From Heliocidaris erythrogramma (Eukaryota > Echinodermata > Echinoidea > Camarodonta > Echinometridae), in assembly GCA_025617745.1 (NCBI GenBank), contig CM046871.1:35560722-35624721 (forward strand): a stretch of 64,000 bases of DNA, in the 5' to 3' direction. The translations under genes and the position numbers were made by a program. How positions within the stretch are numbered: position 1 is the first letter of the stretch; the number at the start of each line of letters is the position of its first letter. This document shows positions 11,871-25,044 of the stretch, piece by piece. The notes beneath the pieces were generated by a model that did no database searches, was not told the DNA's origin, and worked only from the letters and a program-made list of their open reading frames with translations.

Positions 11871-11889
11871 AATGGACAAATAGAAAGAA

Positions 11890-12229
11890 GTCAAAGTCAA
11901 ATCGAGAAAGCTTGATCATGACTACATAAGATTTTTTTAATAATGTGAGGTTTTGGAATTATCAAAATGATAAGAAATTGACCCAATCTCGCTGAAAAGC
12001 ACATGAACTGCACACAGAAATGACTATATGGGACGGCACACAACAGTGGCATGAATGTTCAACCCGAACATATCAGCTATTTCACGTCATATTTCAAATA
12101 CGAGGGCATTTGAAGAGCTATCCTTTTGAGGGGAAATTTCTACTTTGATATTCTTCCAACTGACATAAAAGGAATGAGAAAGCTCACAAATTATATTTCA
12201 CTTCTCCCAGAACTCGACCTTCTCTTTAA
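11890..12229 (-). mobile_element. Family A MITE, truncated at one end
   Basis: The interior (GTGAGGTTTTGGAATTATC through GCTCACAAATTATATTTCAC) and the right terminus ending TCTCTTTAA are present. The left terminus is missing; the copy starts directly next to a purine tract. Confidence 0.65.
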
Positions 12230-12943
12230 ATTCATTCTTTTTATTTATTGTTCCACGGACAATGTTTTTGGTTGGTTGTACATGTATAAATCATGATCTG
12301 GAGACAAATCCTTTGTGGTTTATTTCTGACACTAATTGAATTCTTAACTCTTACTGTGCCAAGGGTTTTAGCTCTCTTCAAAGCTTTACCAAAATGTGAT
12401 CAATGCTTACTTTTCAAATGTCTCCACTTCATTAACCATCTATTATTTCACAAAATATTGTGTACATAACTTGTAGGAAATTTATTACCATTTCTTATGA
12501 TACCAAACATTATTACTTTACCCAACTTTTTGTGTAAGAATTATTGAAAATTACATTTGAGTTCCTTTTCTGTCCATTCTTTTTTGGTTTCTCATTTGTT
12601 TACTATTGTTTAATGTTGAAATAAGGTAATATCTTTTTAAAAATCTGCAATTTTCTCTGTAAATGTCAATGGTAGCATATAATTATAATCATATATTTAG
12701 AATGTTTGATTTATGCTGAAAATGTTGATATACATTGACCACCATATACCTTTCCTGTGGTCAAGCAATTGGTGAATGAGAATGACAAGTCTATCTGTCA
12801 CATATACGTGACATCGACACTGAAAGAGTTAAGCCATTGCCTATGGAGCCGAGTGGCTCCTGTATTAAGCCTATGGGTATGAGTGAATGAAGCAGTCAAT
12901 GGGTTAACTTCAACCTTGGACACAACAACATTTAATAATAACC

Positions 12944-13324
12944 TTAAAGATAAAGCTGAGTTCTGGTTATGAGATTGAATTGTGAAAGAACATGTCTCAA
13001 AGCAAGTGGGAAAGGTTGATTATATAGCACCTAAGAATTGGTGTATGTTGTAAGGTTTTGGAATCACCAAACCGATAAGAAATTGACTCAGTTCTGATGA
13101 GAGTCACATGCACTGCACGCAGAAATGTGTATATGGGACTACACACAAATGTTCGGCCCGACCATTTCGGCTGTTTCGTGTCATATTTTGAATGTGAGAG
13201 CATTTGAAGAGCAATCCTTGTCAGGGAACATTTTTACTATGATAATCTTCCAAACTAACATAAAATGAATGAGAAAGCTCACACATTATTTTTACCCTTT
13301 CCCAGAGCTCAAGCTTTCCTTTAA
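12944..13324 (-). mobile_element. Family A MITE, full copy
   Basis: Both terminal inverted repeats and TTAA at both ends (12944-12947, 13321-13324) are visible, with the shared interior including ATTTGAAGAGCAATCCTTGT. Confidence 0.75.
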
Positions 13325-13329
13325 TCCCA

Positions 13330-16290
13330 ACCCTATATTTTCATGCAATACAGCCCAGATCACATGTTGAAGGAGCAAATGTCCAGTCAAGCTTTGTCTG
13401 AGCATATGTCTGGTGTAAGCGTAAACAGACACACAAACAAAATTACAGACAGAGATTGATACAAAAACAACAAAACACACTATTAAGACAGGGCGTTTCG
13501 TCCATTATGGGAAAAGTTCAGACAATAGACTGCGTGGGTGAAACGAAAAGAGAAGAGGAAAATGGACCCGCATAAAGCAAGCAGATAGTGAGATAGCAAG
13601 AATACTGGAAATTACTTTCAAATGTCATCTACACTTCACAGACTACTCGCTAAAAGATTGCCGCTAAGCCGTTGCTATGGAAACCTGCATCCTCTCTGGG
13701 AGCAAGAGGTTGTTTGGGGTTCACATGGTTTCGTTGGAGAAGAGAACAATCTCATTCCTGGAGGGAAAGCAGACGTAAAAGATATGCTCTGGCTAAAAAC
13801 CCTTTGGGATACTCAACTAAATTAAGCCCATTTCTGTGGTGTCTACTGTGAAAGAGGAAGTGAATACAACATGCTAAGATTTTATCTACTGAGAGCGAAA
13901 AGTTACCGTTAAGAGATATTCTTGTCTTTTCCTCAGAGAGGAATAATCTTTGTCACTATTGATGAAAGCAATTAATTTGTTACGTTTATTAAATTGTCAA
14001 CACGGTGGATAAATCTGCTTGCCTGAAGCTCGGTAAAAGCCACAAATATGTGTCTCTCTGGCAAACAAATTATCAACAATTATTTAACTTGCAGAGATGT
14101 AAATAAGTCAAATATCTCTTGTGCATTTATGATTGACTGAGACATCATCAATTTCACCTTATTCACTGTAATTTTACCGTTTTAGATTTCACGAAGCCTG
14201 AAGCTTAATTAACCAATAGCTTAGTGAAATTGATCGTCATACAAGCTTGGGAGGAAAAAACATGTCTAGCTTATGCGTGGGCATGAATATACATCAGCTT
14301 GCTCTGGTTTGGGGTAGTTCTTTTTTCTCTTCTTCTCCCAACCTCAGTTGTTTTAATTAAACTTTGGATATCTCCCAGACCGTCGTGTCACCGACATTCA
14401 GCTCTTGCTTATCTTGCCATGGAAGGAAGAAGACAGAATAAGATGATTACGAAGATCCAGCCCCTCCTAAGATGCAGCAAAATGCAGCAGAAAATGAAAT
14501 TGCATCAGGCAGCACAAGATCACAGACTTAGTGGCAACTTTAGACTAGTCAAACATGGCTTTATTTGCTCTCTGCAATTGAGAGGATATTGTGAAAAGCG
14601 TGCGCAGCATGCAGACTCTCTAAGGAGAGGCATTACAAAGATGATGCATCATTCTATATTGGCAGTGAATGGGTTAACACCTTTGAATATATATAACAAA
14701 GAGGCAGGTCTTCCTAAAGAAACAGTTGTACAACACATGCTTCAGAGACGATTCCTTAGCGGTAATTCATAACAATAACAAAATTCTTAATTTCAACCCT
14801 GAACCTAACAATACCTAACACTAACCCTAGTTTGCAGGCACAAACTCTGGTCAGTCGTAAAAGAGAGTCTGCGCTGTAAGACTACCATAGGCCATGTACT
14901 ATAGCTCCTCCTGACACAGGACAAGAAGGTAGCAGAATTAGGCTTATCTCAAGACACAATAATTTTCTGATAAAGTGTCAAATTAGGGTCTGTGCTTGCA
15001 GACTACCCTAACCCTCACCTACAACCCACTCATATCCCTAACGCTAGCGCGATGAGCACGGGACAAAAACCTCATCCCAAAGAAGTATTTCTGCTGATAA
15101 TAACTTTACCAGTAATTCAAAACTATGCGATGATCTTCACCAAAAAGATGTGACTTCAATATCTGCTACTCTTGCATCAAATGGGGAAGGGCCAATTAGA
15201 ATAAACGAAGGTACCATGATAATGAGAAGATTCTGACTATGTTTTGGTTGTTGAAAAATGGGAGATTTGAACTTCTATCCCACCGTTTAAACACTTACAG
15301 AGTTTACAAAATGTAATAGATTAGGTAAGCTAGATTGTGATAATGCTATCTAAAGTACATTTATGGAATTTCTGAGAATATTCGCTGAAGAAAACCTTGA
15401 AGAAAATATGCAGTAAATAAGAAGAGAAGAGAAACATCTAACAGACAAAGACGAGCTGGCTAATAGTGCTATCTGGGAAATCCCCAATTGTACATGATCT
15501 GTTCCGCAAGATACTGACGTTGGGAGTACATGTGCTTATCCTATTGCACGAGCGTTACGCACGTCTTACATGGAGGCTTACAAACCATGAAGCGACAAAA
15601 ATTAACAGCAACATGGGCTGTAAGGTGGGCTGGGATGATGCGTGTCCGCTTAAGCGACACAAAATGAAACGACCCAACGAGCGACATGGGAAATTCACCA
15701 CCAGGATTGCCGTGAACGCATACATCACGTCAGACGAAATTACCACCGCAGTGTAAAAGCAATCATGAGCAAAACACATGGCAGGACCAGAGCTGTCGGC
15801 GGGTCATTTTTTTTGCACTGCTTATAGGACGATAACGCGATAAACAAGCATAGACAATATAATGAAATTAAATGCTGGCGCTCTGACTAAATTTTCTACG
15901 GTGTAGGGAGAACAGCAAGTTAAAACAAGGTGGTTGTGTAGTCTGTATTATGAGACTCATGTTTGAAATATCTTAAAGGTACCAGTAAACTTCTCATAAT
16001 ACATGTCGAAAAATCAGCCTAAAAGGTAATCTGAAGCAAGATCATATGGTTAGTGACAAAGCTATGGAATTCCCTTAAAATCACTTTCCTACTTTATAAT
16101 GATATTCATGATTTTATATTGATTTATACTGTACATGATACACCAATAATTCCTTTTATTCTTATTGACAATGAACAGTACTTTTCCCTAATTAAACATG
16201 TGTTTAGGGATGTTTTGCTTTTCTTCTTCATTTTAAACCAAATAAACAAATAATTCAACGACTTCCATAGCCATGTCAAAATGTGGGGTA
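13330..16290. other. Low-repeat non-coding stretch
   Basis: Almost free of recognised repeats. A 157-codon open frame at 14299-14772 has no protein-like motif or splice support. Parts such as 14040-14270 have dense, non-random-looking short AT motifs (CAAATTATCAACAATTATTT, TTAATTAACCAATAGCTTAG). Candidate conserved or regulatory DNA, otherwise nothing identified. Confidence 0.4.
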
Positions 16291-16292
16291 GC

Positions 16293-16560
16293 CTCGCTAG
16301 TCATAAGGACCGCTAGTCATAAGGACCACTATTCATAAGGACCACTTATTCAGAAGGACCGCTATCCATAACGCGTGACTAAATGAATAGCGGTTTTGCA
16401 TGAATAGCGGTCTTTATGAATAGCTAGCAAACCATAAACAAATTACCTCGCTATTCATAAGGACCTCCGTTCATAAGGACCACTATTCATAACTATTCAT
16501 AAGGACTGCTATTCATAATGCGTGTTAAACGAATAGCGGTCCACATGAATAGCGTGCGAA
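16293..16560. repeat. Clustered ATTCATAAGGACCGCT repeats with inverted copies
   Basis: About ten copies of a 15-16 bp motif (ATTCATAAGGACCGCT and variants) lie in direct orientation, with the complement AGCGGTCTTTATGAAT-type copies mixed in. The block can therefore fold in several registers. Confidence 0.7.
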
Positions 16561-16645
16561 CCCGCAAAATGTTACATAGTTCCTACATGCATATGATGTG
16601 ATATATATGTTTTATACCATTGTGACAGTCATCATAGTAATGATT

Positions 16646-16882
16646 AAGAGCCTGATCAGTCAAGGGTAGGCATTTTGTCCGTGCGTGACATTGAATATTT
16701 TATCGCTTATAATTTTAGCAGGTGAACATGGCAACCCAATTTTATTGAATTTCAACTCCTTCAGTTATGCCCTTCACAATGTAACATAACATAGCTCGCT
16801 TCAATTAAATACTTATTTTCTACAGGCCTTCAAACTTTGAAAATTTGTCAAATGTCCGTCCATGACTAACCGATCAGGCTCT
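16646..16882. mobile_element. MITE with AGAGCCTGATCGGTTAG ends, second copy
   Basis: It begins AAGAGCCTGATCAGTCAAGG and ends CTAACCGATCAGGCTCTT. It is inverted relative to the copy at 2371-2609. Confidence 0.68.
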
Positions 16883-17916
16883 TAACATGAATATTATCAG
16901 CCAAGGGGATCAACACAATGCTCCAGGTCATGCAGAAATGGACCTTTTTTTTTTTTTCCTTTTTTTTGTGTCAAATCATTTTAGAAATTGGCCTGCCTTT
17001 CAGGTGAATTTTTTTTTCTGCTCTTAATGAAACTGTGTTGTACTGATCCTGTAAGTAGACTATTTCCTACTCTCTGGAGGCATTAGTCTTACATACACCA
17101 TACTCAGCCAAATATAGTATCATTGCATTGATGGTTTGAAGGGAGCGACAAGTCGCAATCTATGGGCGGTTTTACAGTTGGCTGCTCCTTTCTCTGGATC
17201 AAAGTTCAAAGCGACTTCAATTTATCGCGCGCAGCTAATAAAAGTTCGCACATTGACCCAAATTTGAGTAAACAAGATCGCACATTCTTTATTCCAGTAT
17301 TTGAATCTCATTGGTCGGTTACGTATGTAGGGATTCGAGTTAACAATCACGCGAGGAATTCGACAATAATATTCCTTCGGTAGCGCACGATTGGACCTGA
17401 TTGTATCCGAATTTCCCCCGAGTCAGGCCAACTGGTCAGGCCAACTGGTCAGGCCCATGGATTACAACTTGCCACTCCCTTTAATACAGGGAAAATCTAA
17501 CTCGGACAGGCTAAACCTGAATCTTAATTTTTCCTTTCAATTCACAATCATTCAGTTCAAAAGAAGAAAGACAATAATGAGACTTCTCATTCATCTCTGC
17601 TGTTATCAATACCACAGCATGCCTTGAAGTCTAGCCTTAAATTCATTTATCACTAAACAAAGGTATACCTTAGGGTCTGTAAACGAAGACTAGCTTGGTA
17701 GTGCTTGTTCATAATATTGAAATAAAAGCATGATGAAAGATGATGGGGGTACATGTGTACTTTTTTCATCAGAATGCCCAGGTCTGAGGGTAAGACAGGC
17801 AGGTTATTATTAATTTTGACATTGTTTACCCTAGTGATAGGTTAAAGTGGCACTGATAGGCAGTTTGTTTATCTTAAAGGTGCACTGTCAAAGCAGCCAA
17901 ACCTGGAATTTAAATG

Positions 17917-18303
17917 TTAAAGAGAAGGTTGAGTTCTGAGAAAGGTGAAAAATAATTTGTGAGTTTCTCATTCCTTTTATGTCAATTTGGAAGTATATCA
18001 TAGTAGAAATATCCCCTGAAAAAGATTGCTCTTCAAACGCCCTGATATTCAAAATGTGACGAGAAAGAGCAGAAGCCTTCAGGCCGAACATTCATGCCAC
18101 ATGTGTGTGCAATCCCATATACCCATTTCTATGTGCATTGCACATGCTTTTCAGTGAGATTTTATCAATTTCTTATCATTCTTATGATTCCAAAACCTCA
18201 CAGTATCCACCAATTCTTATGTAGAGATGATCATCCTTTCCCAATCGCTTTCAGACAGTTTCTTCCATGTAATCGCATGACCAGAACTCAACTTTATCTT
18301 TAA
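17917..18303 (+). mobile_element. Family A MITE, full copy
   Basis: It runs from TTAAAGAGAAGGTTGAGTTC to CAGAACTCAACTTTATCTTTAA-type ends with TTAA on both sides. It is one of the best-preserved copies and useful as a reference. Confidence 0.8.
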
Positions 18304-21300
18304 GTATGTAGAGTGAATGAAAGTAGTGCCATGTCCATCAGGTCAATGTAACTGAACCATCTTCAGCCAAAGCTGCTTTGAATTTTCAATTTTCAGGAAA
18401 ACATATTTTTGCTGTGTATCAAAAGATGATTGAGCCTCTTTTGTGTTTCTTCTCAACACATTTAGGGGGTGGGAGGTGGGGGAGGGATGCCAAAATTACT
18501 TTGAAATTAGATTTTTTAGGGAAATATTTCACTCCGTGTTAATCTGTATTGGTCATCGTGATGTTCAAACACTCGAGATGGAAAAGTATGATATAGTTAA
18601 CAGTCAACATGAACAAACCTGATAGGTATTCTACAAACAAATATGAAAGAGCATTAAAAATGACATGAGTGAGCCTTTAATTCCTCATTAACCTCCCTGC
18701 CCATTGAATGCTTGAGGTGAATTCCAGCGTAGACTTTGCAGGAAGTGGTAGTGACACTCATTATTCTACTATAAATAAACATATCAAGGATACATAGCCT
18801 GTCACTCTATAGTATAGGCCTGTTTTCACTAGCCAGTGTTTTTAAAATAGCCCGCTAATAAGCCAGTTCGAAATTACAATCTGCGCATGTGCAGACAAAG
18901 GTCATTTGTAACGAGTACAATTGACGTTTATATGCTATCATTTTGTACGCACCCCGATGCATGCACCAATATGATTTTACAGGTTAAACAAGTTTATCTG
19001 CACCATCAAAACAAATGCGCGCATGTACAAATTGGGGTCACCTTTTGTACCCATTTTGTTTTAAAATTAGCCTGATCATGCTTCATTCACACCATCAAGT
19101 CCAACTCCTGGGCCCCCGTTTCATAAAACTTGTTATCAGTAACAACTGCCACATTTCTATGACAAATTTGGTCTCAGCCAATCGGACGCAAGGATTTCAG
19201 TAGCTTATAACAGCTATTGTAACTTGTTATTGATAACAAGTTTTATGAAACAGGGCCCAGCTCTTGTCCAACAACTGAATGAAAAAAAAAATTACATAAC
19301 CCCAAATGGATAAGAAGAGATCAGAGTTACCAATATTTTACCATTTGACAAACTAGTTTGGCAGTGAAAGCTAATTTAGACTATAACTTGGATACTCATA
19401 CTATGTAGCTCAAGTTTATTCATTATAAAAGCTAGGATATCTTGACTCAGGGTAATGGAGATGAGAAACTTCAAGTGTTCGCACCATTTTCTCAAAAAGC
19501 CTTGAGTGGTCTAATGGAAACGCACACCAAGAGAATCCAAATAAAATCCCTAACTGATCTCCAGCTCAAAGTGAGATATCACAACAGAAATGTGGCCTCA
19601 TCTGCACAACTATTTCTAGAAAAGCAAATAAAAGTAAATCAAGTTCTACAAGTTTTATTAATGAAGCCCAGAGAAAAAAAAAACCCTGGGAATAACATCA
19701 ATGCAAAAAGCAGTACAAAGACTCCAACAAAAGAGCTGTATTCTTCGTCCATAACAATAGACAATATTTTCATTAACATTGTAACAACGAGAAGAAATAT
19801 CGCAATGGTGCAGCGCCCCCTATTGTTAAGCATTGCAGGAATGTTTGCATGACTATTGTAAAGCAGCTGCTTGGGGAAATATTCCATCAAGAATATTCCA
19901 TCAAGGCATCAGTGAGGTACGAACTTTAGATCCAGACCAAACGCACACAATGAAAACTTCAGGGGTGATTTGGCTAGGTGGAATAATCTTCAAGTTTTGA
20001 TTTTTCTACTTGATAGATCTGAATATTTTCTGGTTTACATCTAAAATCAATCCTGCTTACAAACTATTTTGGAGGGGATAAAAATAAGCAATATATAATG
20101 AGAAGGTAGCATACATGTATGTCGGCCAGGAATCATAGATTAAGCTGAAGACTTCTTCCCAAGTGCATAATATAGCCCCTTTAAATTGTCATATCTGCAG
20201 TCCCAAAAGGCAAAGTCCCTGAAGAAAAAAAAACTAATACCAAATTTTAATGAAAATATGCCAACACTGCTAAGAGACCAAGTAGAGATGTGGGTATTCT
20301 GTACTAGTTATCTCTCTCTTCAATCTCTATCCTACCACATCCCCAGACAAAGCTGATCCTCTTGCATCAAGGGGTGGCAACTGCCGAATAATTGCCCCAC
20401 AAATGACAGATAAGATGCCCTCTACTGTTGGTGGTATTTCTATTTTTTCTGCCCACCGTGCCCCCGGGACAAAAATGAAGAAGGAAGGCAAAAGATGTTG
20501 GACCGACAAGAATGCGGGATGCTTCACTTTGTTGTTTTCTCTACGCAAATATGGGAGGCAGATGACAGCAAGGATAAATTTCGAAAGTTTTCTTGTAAGT
20601 TATTGTCTGGACATGGGAATGTGGCTATTTTTTCTCCCCGACCCATTTCCGATAAAATCCAAGGAATCTTAAGTACTTTTCTAATGCTGCAAACATGTTC
20701 ACCACGTACAAATGATATGTATCTCAGTTAGTCCAATTGTCTAATTCAAAGAAATTCCCATCATCATTTGCGAAAAAATGCAATGTAAGACACTTAAATA
20801 TGAAAAATACACACATGAACAAAATTTTCAACAAATAATGACATATCTAGCCATTACTCAGATGTGAAAAATGTTTTTCCCTTTGACATCACCCAAGACC
20901 ACTTTAGCCCATAGCAGTTCAGAGTTTGCTTATAAAGGTCTAATTTTTCTCCTCAAATTGGCACAAAACCTCTTCACCTGAAGGGCTTACTTCAGTCAGA
21001 TATAAGAGAATTCTGACTTCATATCATCCCCAATAGCAGCTTGATAGCATGTCCTATGGAAATGTAAATCATGTTGTTGCCATGGTGATAAATCCCAGAT
21101 GGAGGAGCAAGATGAAGATGAATATAATGACTCTAAGCAGTACACCATATATTGCAATGGAGGACAAACATCATTAAGAAGGTTACTTTGAGGCTGAAGA
21201 AAAATTTAAGGGATCCTATTATAACATCAAAAAGCTATGTTCAATGCTCAGTATGACAATGGCGAATATTACAATGGCGATAGCATGAAGAGATACTTGT

Positions 21301-21336
21301 AATTGCAACAGCGTTGATGCTTTAAATAACAATAGT
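18304..21336. other. Intronic or intergenic sequence, little identified
   Basis: Apart from the family C MITE at 19110-19258, no element or exon was recognised. The 136-codon frame at 19442-19852 is lysine/threonine-rich and has no supported start or splice context. Confidence 0.4.
19110..19258. mobile_element. GGGCCC-ended palindromic MITE (family C), full
   Basis: A complete palindrome from GGGCCCCCGTTTCATAAAAC to GTTTTATGAAACAGGGCCC with the shared core CTCAGCCAATCGGACGCAAG. The arms extend about 35 bp. Confidence 0.78.
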
Positions 21337-21730
21337 AGTGATTATGATAATGGTAATGATGATAGTGATGATGATAATGATGATCATGATGATCATGATC
21401 ATGAAAATGATGATAAAGATGATGATGATAATGATAATGATGATGATGATGATGATGATGATAATCAGAATGATAATGATGATGATGATGATAATCAGAA
21501 TGATGATGATAATGATGACGATGATGATAATCAGAATGATAATGATAATGATGATGATAATGATGATGATAATGATGATGACGATGATGATAATCAGAAT
21601 GATAATGATGATAATGATGATGATGATAATCAGAATGATGATGATGATGATGATGATAATCAGAATAATGATGATGATGATGATGATGATAATCAGAATG
21701 ATGATGATGATGATGATGATAATCAGAATA

Positions 21731-21761
<31 letters not shown>

Positions 21762-21975
21762 CGACTGTAATGATGATGATGGTAATGATGGTAATGATGA
21801 TAATGATAATGATAATGATAATGATGATGATGATGATGATGATGACGATTGTAATGATGATGATGGTAATGATGATAATGATGATAATGATAATGATAAT
21901 GATGATGATGATGATGATGATAATCAGAATGATAATGATAATGATGATAATAAAGATAATGATGATAATAAAGAT
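21337..21975. repeat. 640-bp (GAT)n microsatellite array
   Basis: Imperfect GAT/AAT trinucleotides with AATCAGAATGAT interspersed at regular spacing, giving a higher-order pattern of about 40-50 bp (GATGATAATCAGAAT... recurring). Open frames on both strands here are artefacts of the repeat. Confidence 0.9.
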
Positions 21976-22122
21976 GGTGATGCTCCTCTCAACCAATAAA
22001 ATGTCGCATGCTTTTGTATCATCTCCATTACCTACACACATAATAGAAGTCCTCTACCTGCAGGCCACTGCAGTATTCCATTACCAACATGTACAATGAT
22101 GTCTGTTGATGCCAGAAGGGTG

Positions 22123-22538
22123 TTAAAGAGAACGTTGAGTTCAGGGAAAAGTGAAAAATAATTTGTGGGCTTTCTCATTCCATCCATGCCAGTTTGGAAG
22201 AACATCATAGTAGTAGAAATGTCCCATGAAAAGGACTGCTCTACAAATGCCCTCATATTCAAAACATAAAAAAATAGCTGAAGAGTTCCGGCCAAACATT
22301 CATGCCACATGTGTGTGCAGTCTCATACAGTGCATACTGATTTCTATGTGCACTTGCATGTCCTTTTCAGCGAGATTGGTCAATTTCTTATTTGGGTTGA
22401 TTTCTTATCATTTTGATGATTCTAAAACGTCACAGTAAACACCAATTCTTATGCAGACATGATCAACCTTTCCCAATTGCTTTGAGACAGTTTCTTTCAA
22501 ATTTCAATCTCATGACCAGAACTCAACTTTATCTTTAA
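22123..22538 (+). mobile_element. Family A MITE inserted into a hairpin MITE
   Basis: The element lies inside a family B hairpin copy: GCCAGAAGGGTG precedes it and CTCATAAAC...AATGCCCTTCTGG follows it. TTAA is present at both junctions (22123-22126 and 22535-22538), while uninterrupted family B copies have a single GTTAAC there. This shows the target site duplication directly. Confidence 0.85.
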
Positions 22539-22582
22539 CTCATAAACTTTTACATAGACTTAATGCCCTTCTGGTTCACGGC

Positions 22583-24135
22583 ATACCATGTCAAATCAGA
22601 ATCGTATTGTAAGACATGATGAATATCTCATGGAAACACACCCAGTGCCTGTCATTCCTTAGAAATACTGCCATCTCTTAGCAAAATAATTCAGACGCTC
22701 TTCCTGCAAAATTAATGAAAGCCAATCCGTCGTGTGGGTAGCATGACAAAAAGAAAAGCCCATAAGGAGAATACAGCCCTCGTTGGCAGACAATGAATAA
22801 TTTAGAGCCATTACGAGGGTCGTAATATCATTACGTTTTAGATTGAGAGGACCTTGTGTATGCGCGGCACTTTGGTTAATATCTCTGAAATGTATTATTC
22901 TTTGCAAATATGCTACTAATTATATTGCATTTCTTAGAAAACGGTGGTAATTTTGCTAACATGATTAGAGTATACCATCGTCTAAGTGCCCAAATTGTAT
23001 TTTGATATCAAATATAATCTGAAAGCACTTAGTGTATGTAATTTTTTTTTTAACTTACAGTAAGAAAAGGGATTGCAGAAATTTTATCAGAATTTTACAT
23101 AAATCAATTAAATCCACAGCTGTTTAAAATAAAAATTCAAATGAATGATTCCAATCGGTACAATTAAACAGACCTATTATTTTGTTTATACAACTTAGCT
23201 ATATTTCTTGTCAAATACTTCCCATCCTGTCACTTCAAAAAACAAATAGTGAGCGCAGGATTCCAAGGGCTTAGCCCCCCCCCCCCCCCCCCCCATACAA
23301 TTGACCTTTGACCTAAAGTGTACCAGGATGACCCAGGTATGTCTGGAATTCCGACAGTGATCATGTTAATTTTCACATGGGCTAAGGCGATAACAGACAG
23401 TATAGTTCACTTTCAATATCTTGACTCAGCACAACTGAATGAACTATGAAGTTATGATGTACTGACATTCTGACAATGAAATCAGCACACTAAATTGTGA
23501 CTGCTTCATTTTTAATGCAATCATATGTCACTAGGTGCTTTCACAAACGCCATATTTTTAAAAAAAATCAGGTAATTTCTGAATAGGAAGGGTTATCTGA
23601 TCAGAAAATAACAGGTATTTCAGATGAAGTCAACAGAAATTAAGTGATAAATCCTCACAAATATATTCCCACACCAATCTATAGAAATGCTAATACTGAA
23701 GTTAATACCATGAAACTTATAATGTAGGCCTAGAAAGGAAATCTTAAAAAATCAAATACCTTGGATTCGCCCTATCTACGCTAACTGCTCAGAAAGCATG
23801 ACCTCCAAATAAAAAAGAAAACTAGGAAGTGGGCAAAATCTAGACTGTGAATGTACATCATTGGATACAAGGTGGGAGGGCTGGGAGCTGCATCCTAAAA
23901 AACCCTTATATTTGTGCAACCATCTACTCATATACAAAAACAGTGTGCATCAGTGGATGTCGCTCAAAAAAAGTGTCAAAGTTTATGAAGCAAGAAGTTA
24001 ATATATGGGCATGAGACATCAGCACCCCCCTGCCTTTCTAGCAAATCATGCCCATATGCCTCTGTACTTATAAACAATACTACATTTTTTCCAATCTCTA
24101 GACCTAAAAAAGTACTTTTACACCACAGGTACACG
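22583..24135. other. Mostly unique non-coding sequence
   Basis: The block 22640-22920 is low in repeats and contains AT-rich candidate transcription-factor sites (TTTGCAAATATGC). A C run lies at 23275-23293. No exon with both splice sites in an open frame was found. Confidence 0.35.
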
Positions 24136-24370
24136 CAGGCACCTGGGAACGATTTTGTTACTGGGGGTGCTGTGCGCAAAAAAAAAGGCTCCTCAGCATT
24201 TTGGGGTCTCTTTTTAAGTCAAAAAAATCTCTGACAAGCAAAAAAAGAAAAGAAAGAAAAAAAAAAAGGGTCCTCGGGCATTTTGGGGTCTCTTTTTTTA
24301 ACTACTTTTTAGCTACACCCCCTCAAAACATTCTGGGGGTGCTGTAGCACCCCCAGCTCCCAGGGCCTGG
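24136..24370. mobile_element. Palindromic MITE with CCAGGCCCTGGGA ends
   Basis: CAGGCACCTGGGAAC and GCTCCCAGGGCCTGG are complementary. Next to them GGGGGTGCTGTGCG pairs with GCTGTAGCACCCCC-type sequence, and two TTTTGGGGTCTCTTTTT blocks repeat inside. Confidence 0.62.
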
Positions 24371-24689
24371 GTACACATACTTTTCATGACTGGGAGCATG
24401 CGTAAAAAATGAATTAGAATTTTGGTTCCAACATCATTCTAAGGTCTGTGCCTACAGACTAACTTGATGATGCAGACTTCCCCCAAGACACACATCTCTT
24501 CATGGATCATCAGTAATATATCGACAACATGTCAGTGCATCTCATGAAACAAACCCTTTTAAAGCCAAGGATACTATGGGCCCTATGATTCATAACAAAA
24601 CTAGAAAGGTATCCAAGATCAAGACCATTCTAGGAAATACACAACGAATAAAATCAACCTTGATCTTCTCTTCCTTCTAGAAGAAACTA

Positions 24690-24722
24690 TCAGCTAAGCG
24701 CCAGAAAGGCATTAACTCCAAA
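24690..24722. mobile_element. Family B half element
   Basis: CAGCTAAGCGCCAGAAAGGC ATTAACTC is one arm of family B; the second arm is absent. Confidence 0.4.
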
Positions 24723-25044
24723 CAGACAAAATGTTGTATAAGAAGCTATTATAAAATCATGAAAAGTAGATCCTAATCAAATGATCGGTTGAGAAGGTAC
24801 ACGTGACCAGGCATTTATTTTGCCTAACATGCAATTATGATGCTGACCGGTCATTAGGAGAGTATAATGACCCGTCATAAAATACTTCATGCAATACCGG
24901 GACTTTCGGACTTGTCGTTGCTTAATTAAGTATATTTTGTGTTTGTACAGTACTAAAATTGTTACGATTCCGTTAGAGATCAGGGTGATTTATCACACAA
25001 ATAGGATCCACCTCAACATTTGTATATTGTATTATACTATCAAT

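Noticed and set aside
11494-11872. Lysine/arginine/glutamate-rich frames of 80-110 codons
   Set aside because: They arise from a purine minisatellite that is open in several frames at once.
14299-14772. 157-codon open frame on the plus strand
   Set aside because: No recognisable motif, no homologous feel, no Kozak or splice support; composition does not differ from flanking non-coding DNA.
19442-19852. 136-codon open frame on the plus strand
   Set aside because: No motif and no splice context; probably chance.
21322-22099. Open frames of about 240-250 codons on both strands
   Set aside because: They translate a GAT trinucleotide array into isoleucine or methionine runs; no gene.
23756-23780. 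25-nt minus-strand exon candidate
   Set aside because: Stops or phase conflict in the frames that would fit neighbouring exons.
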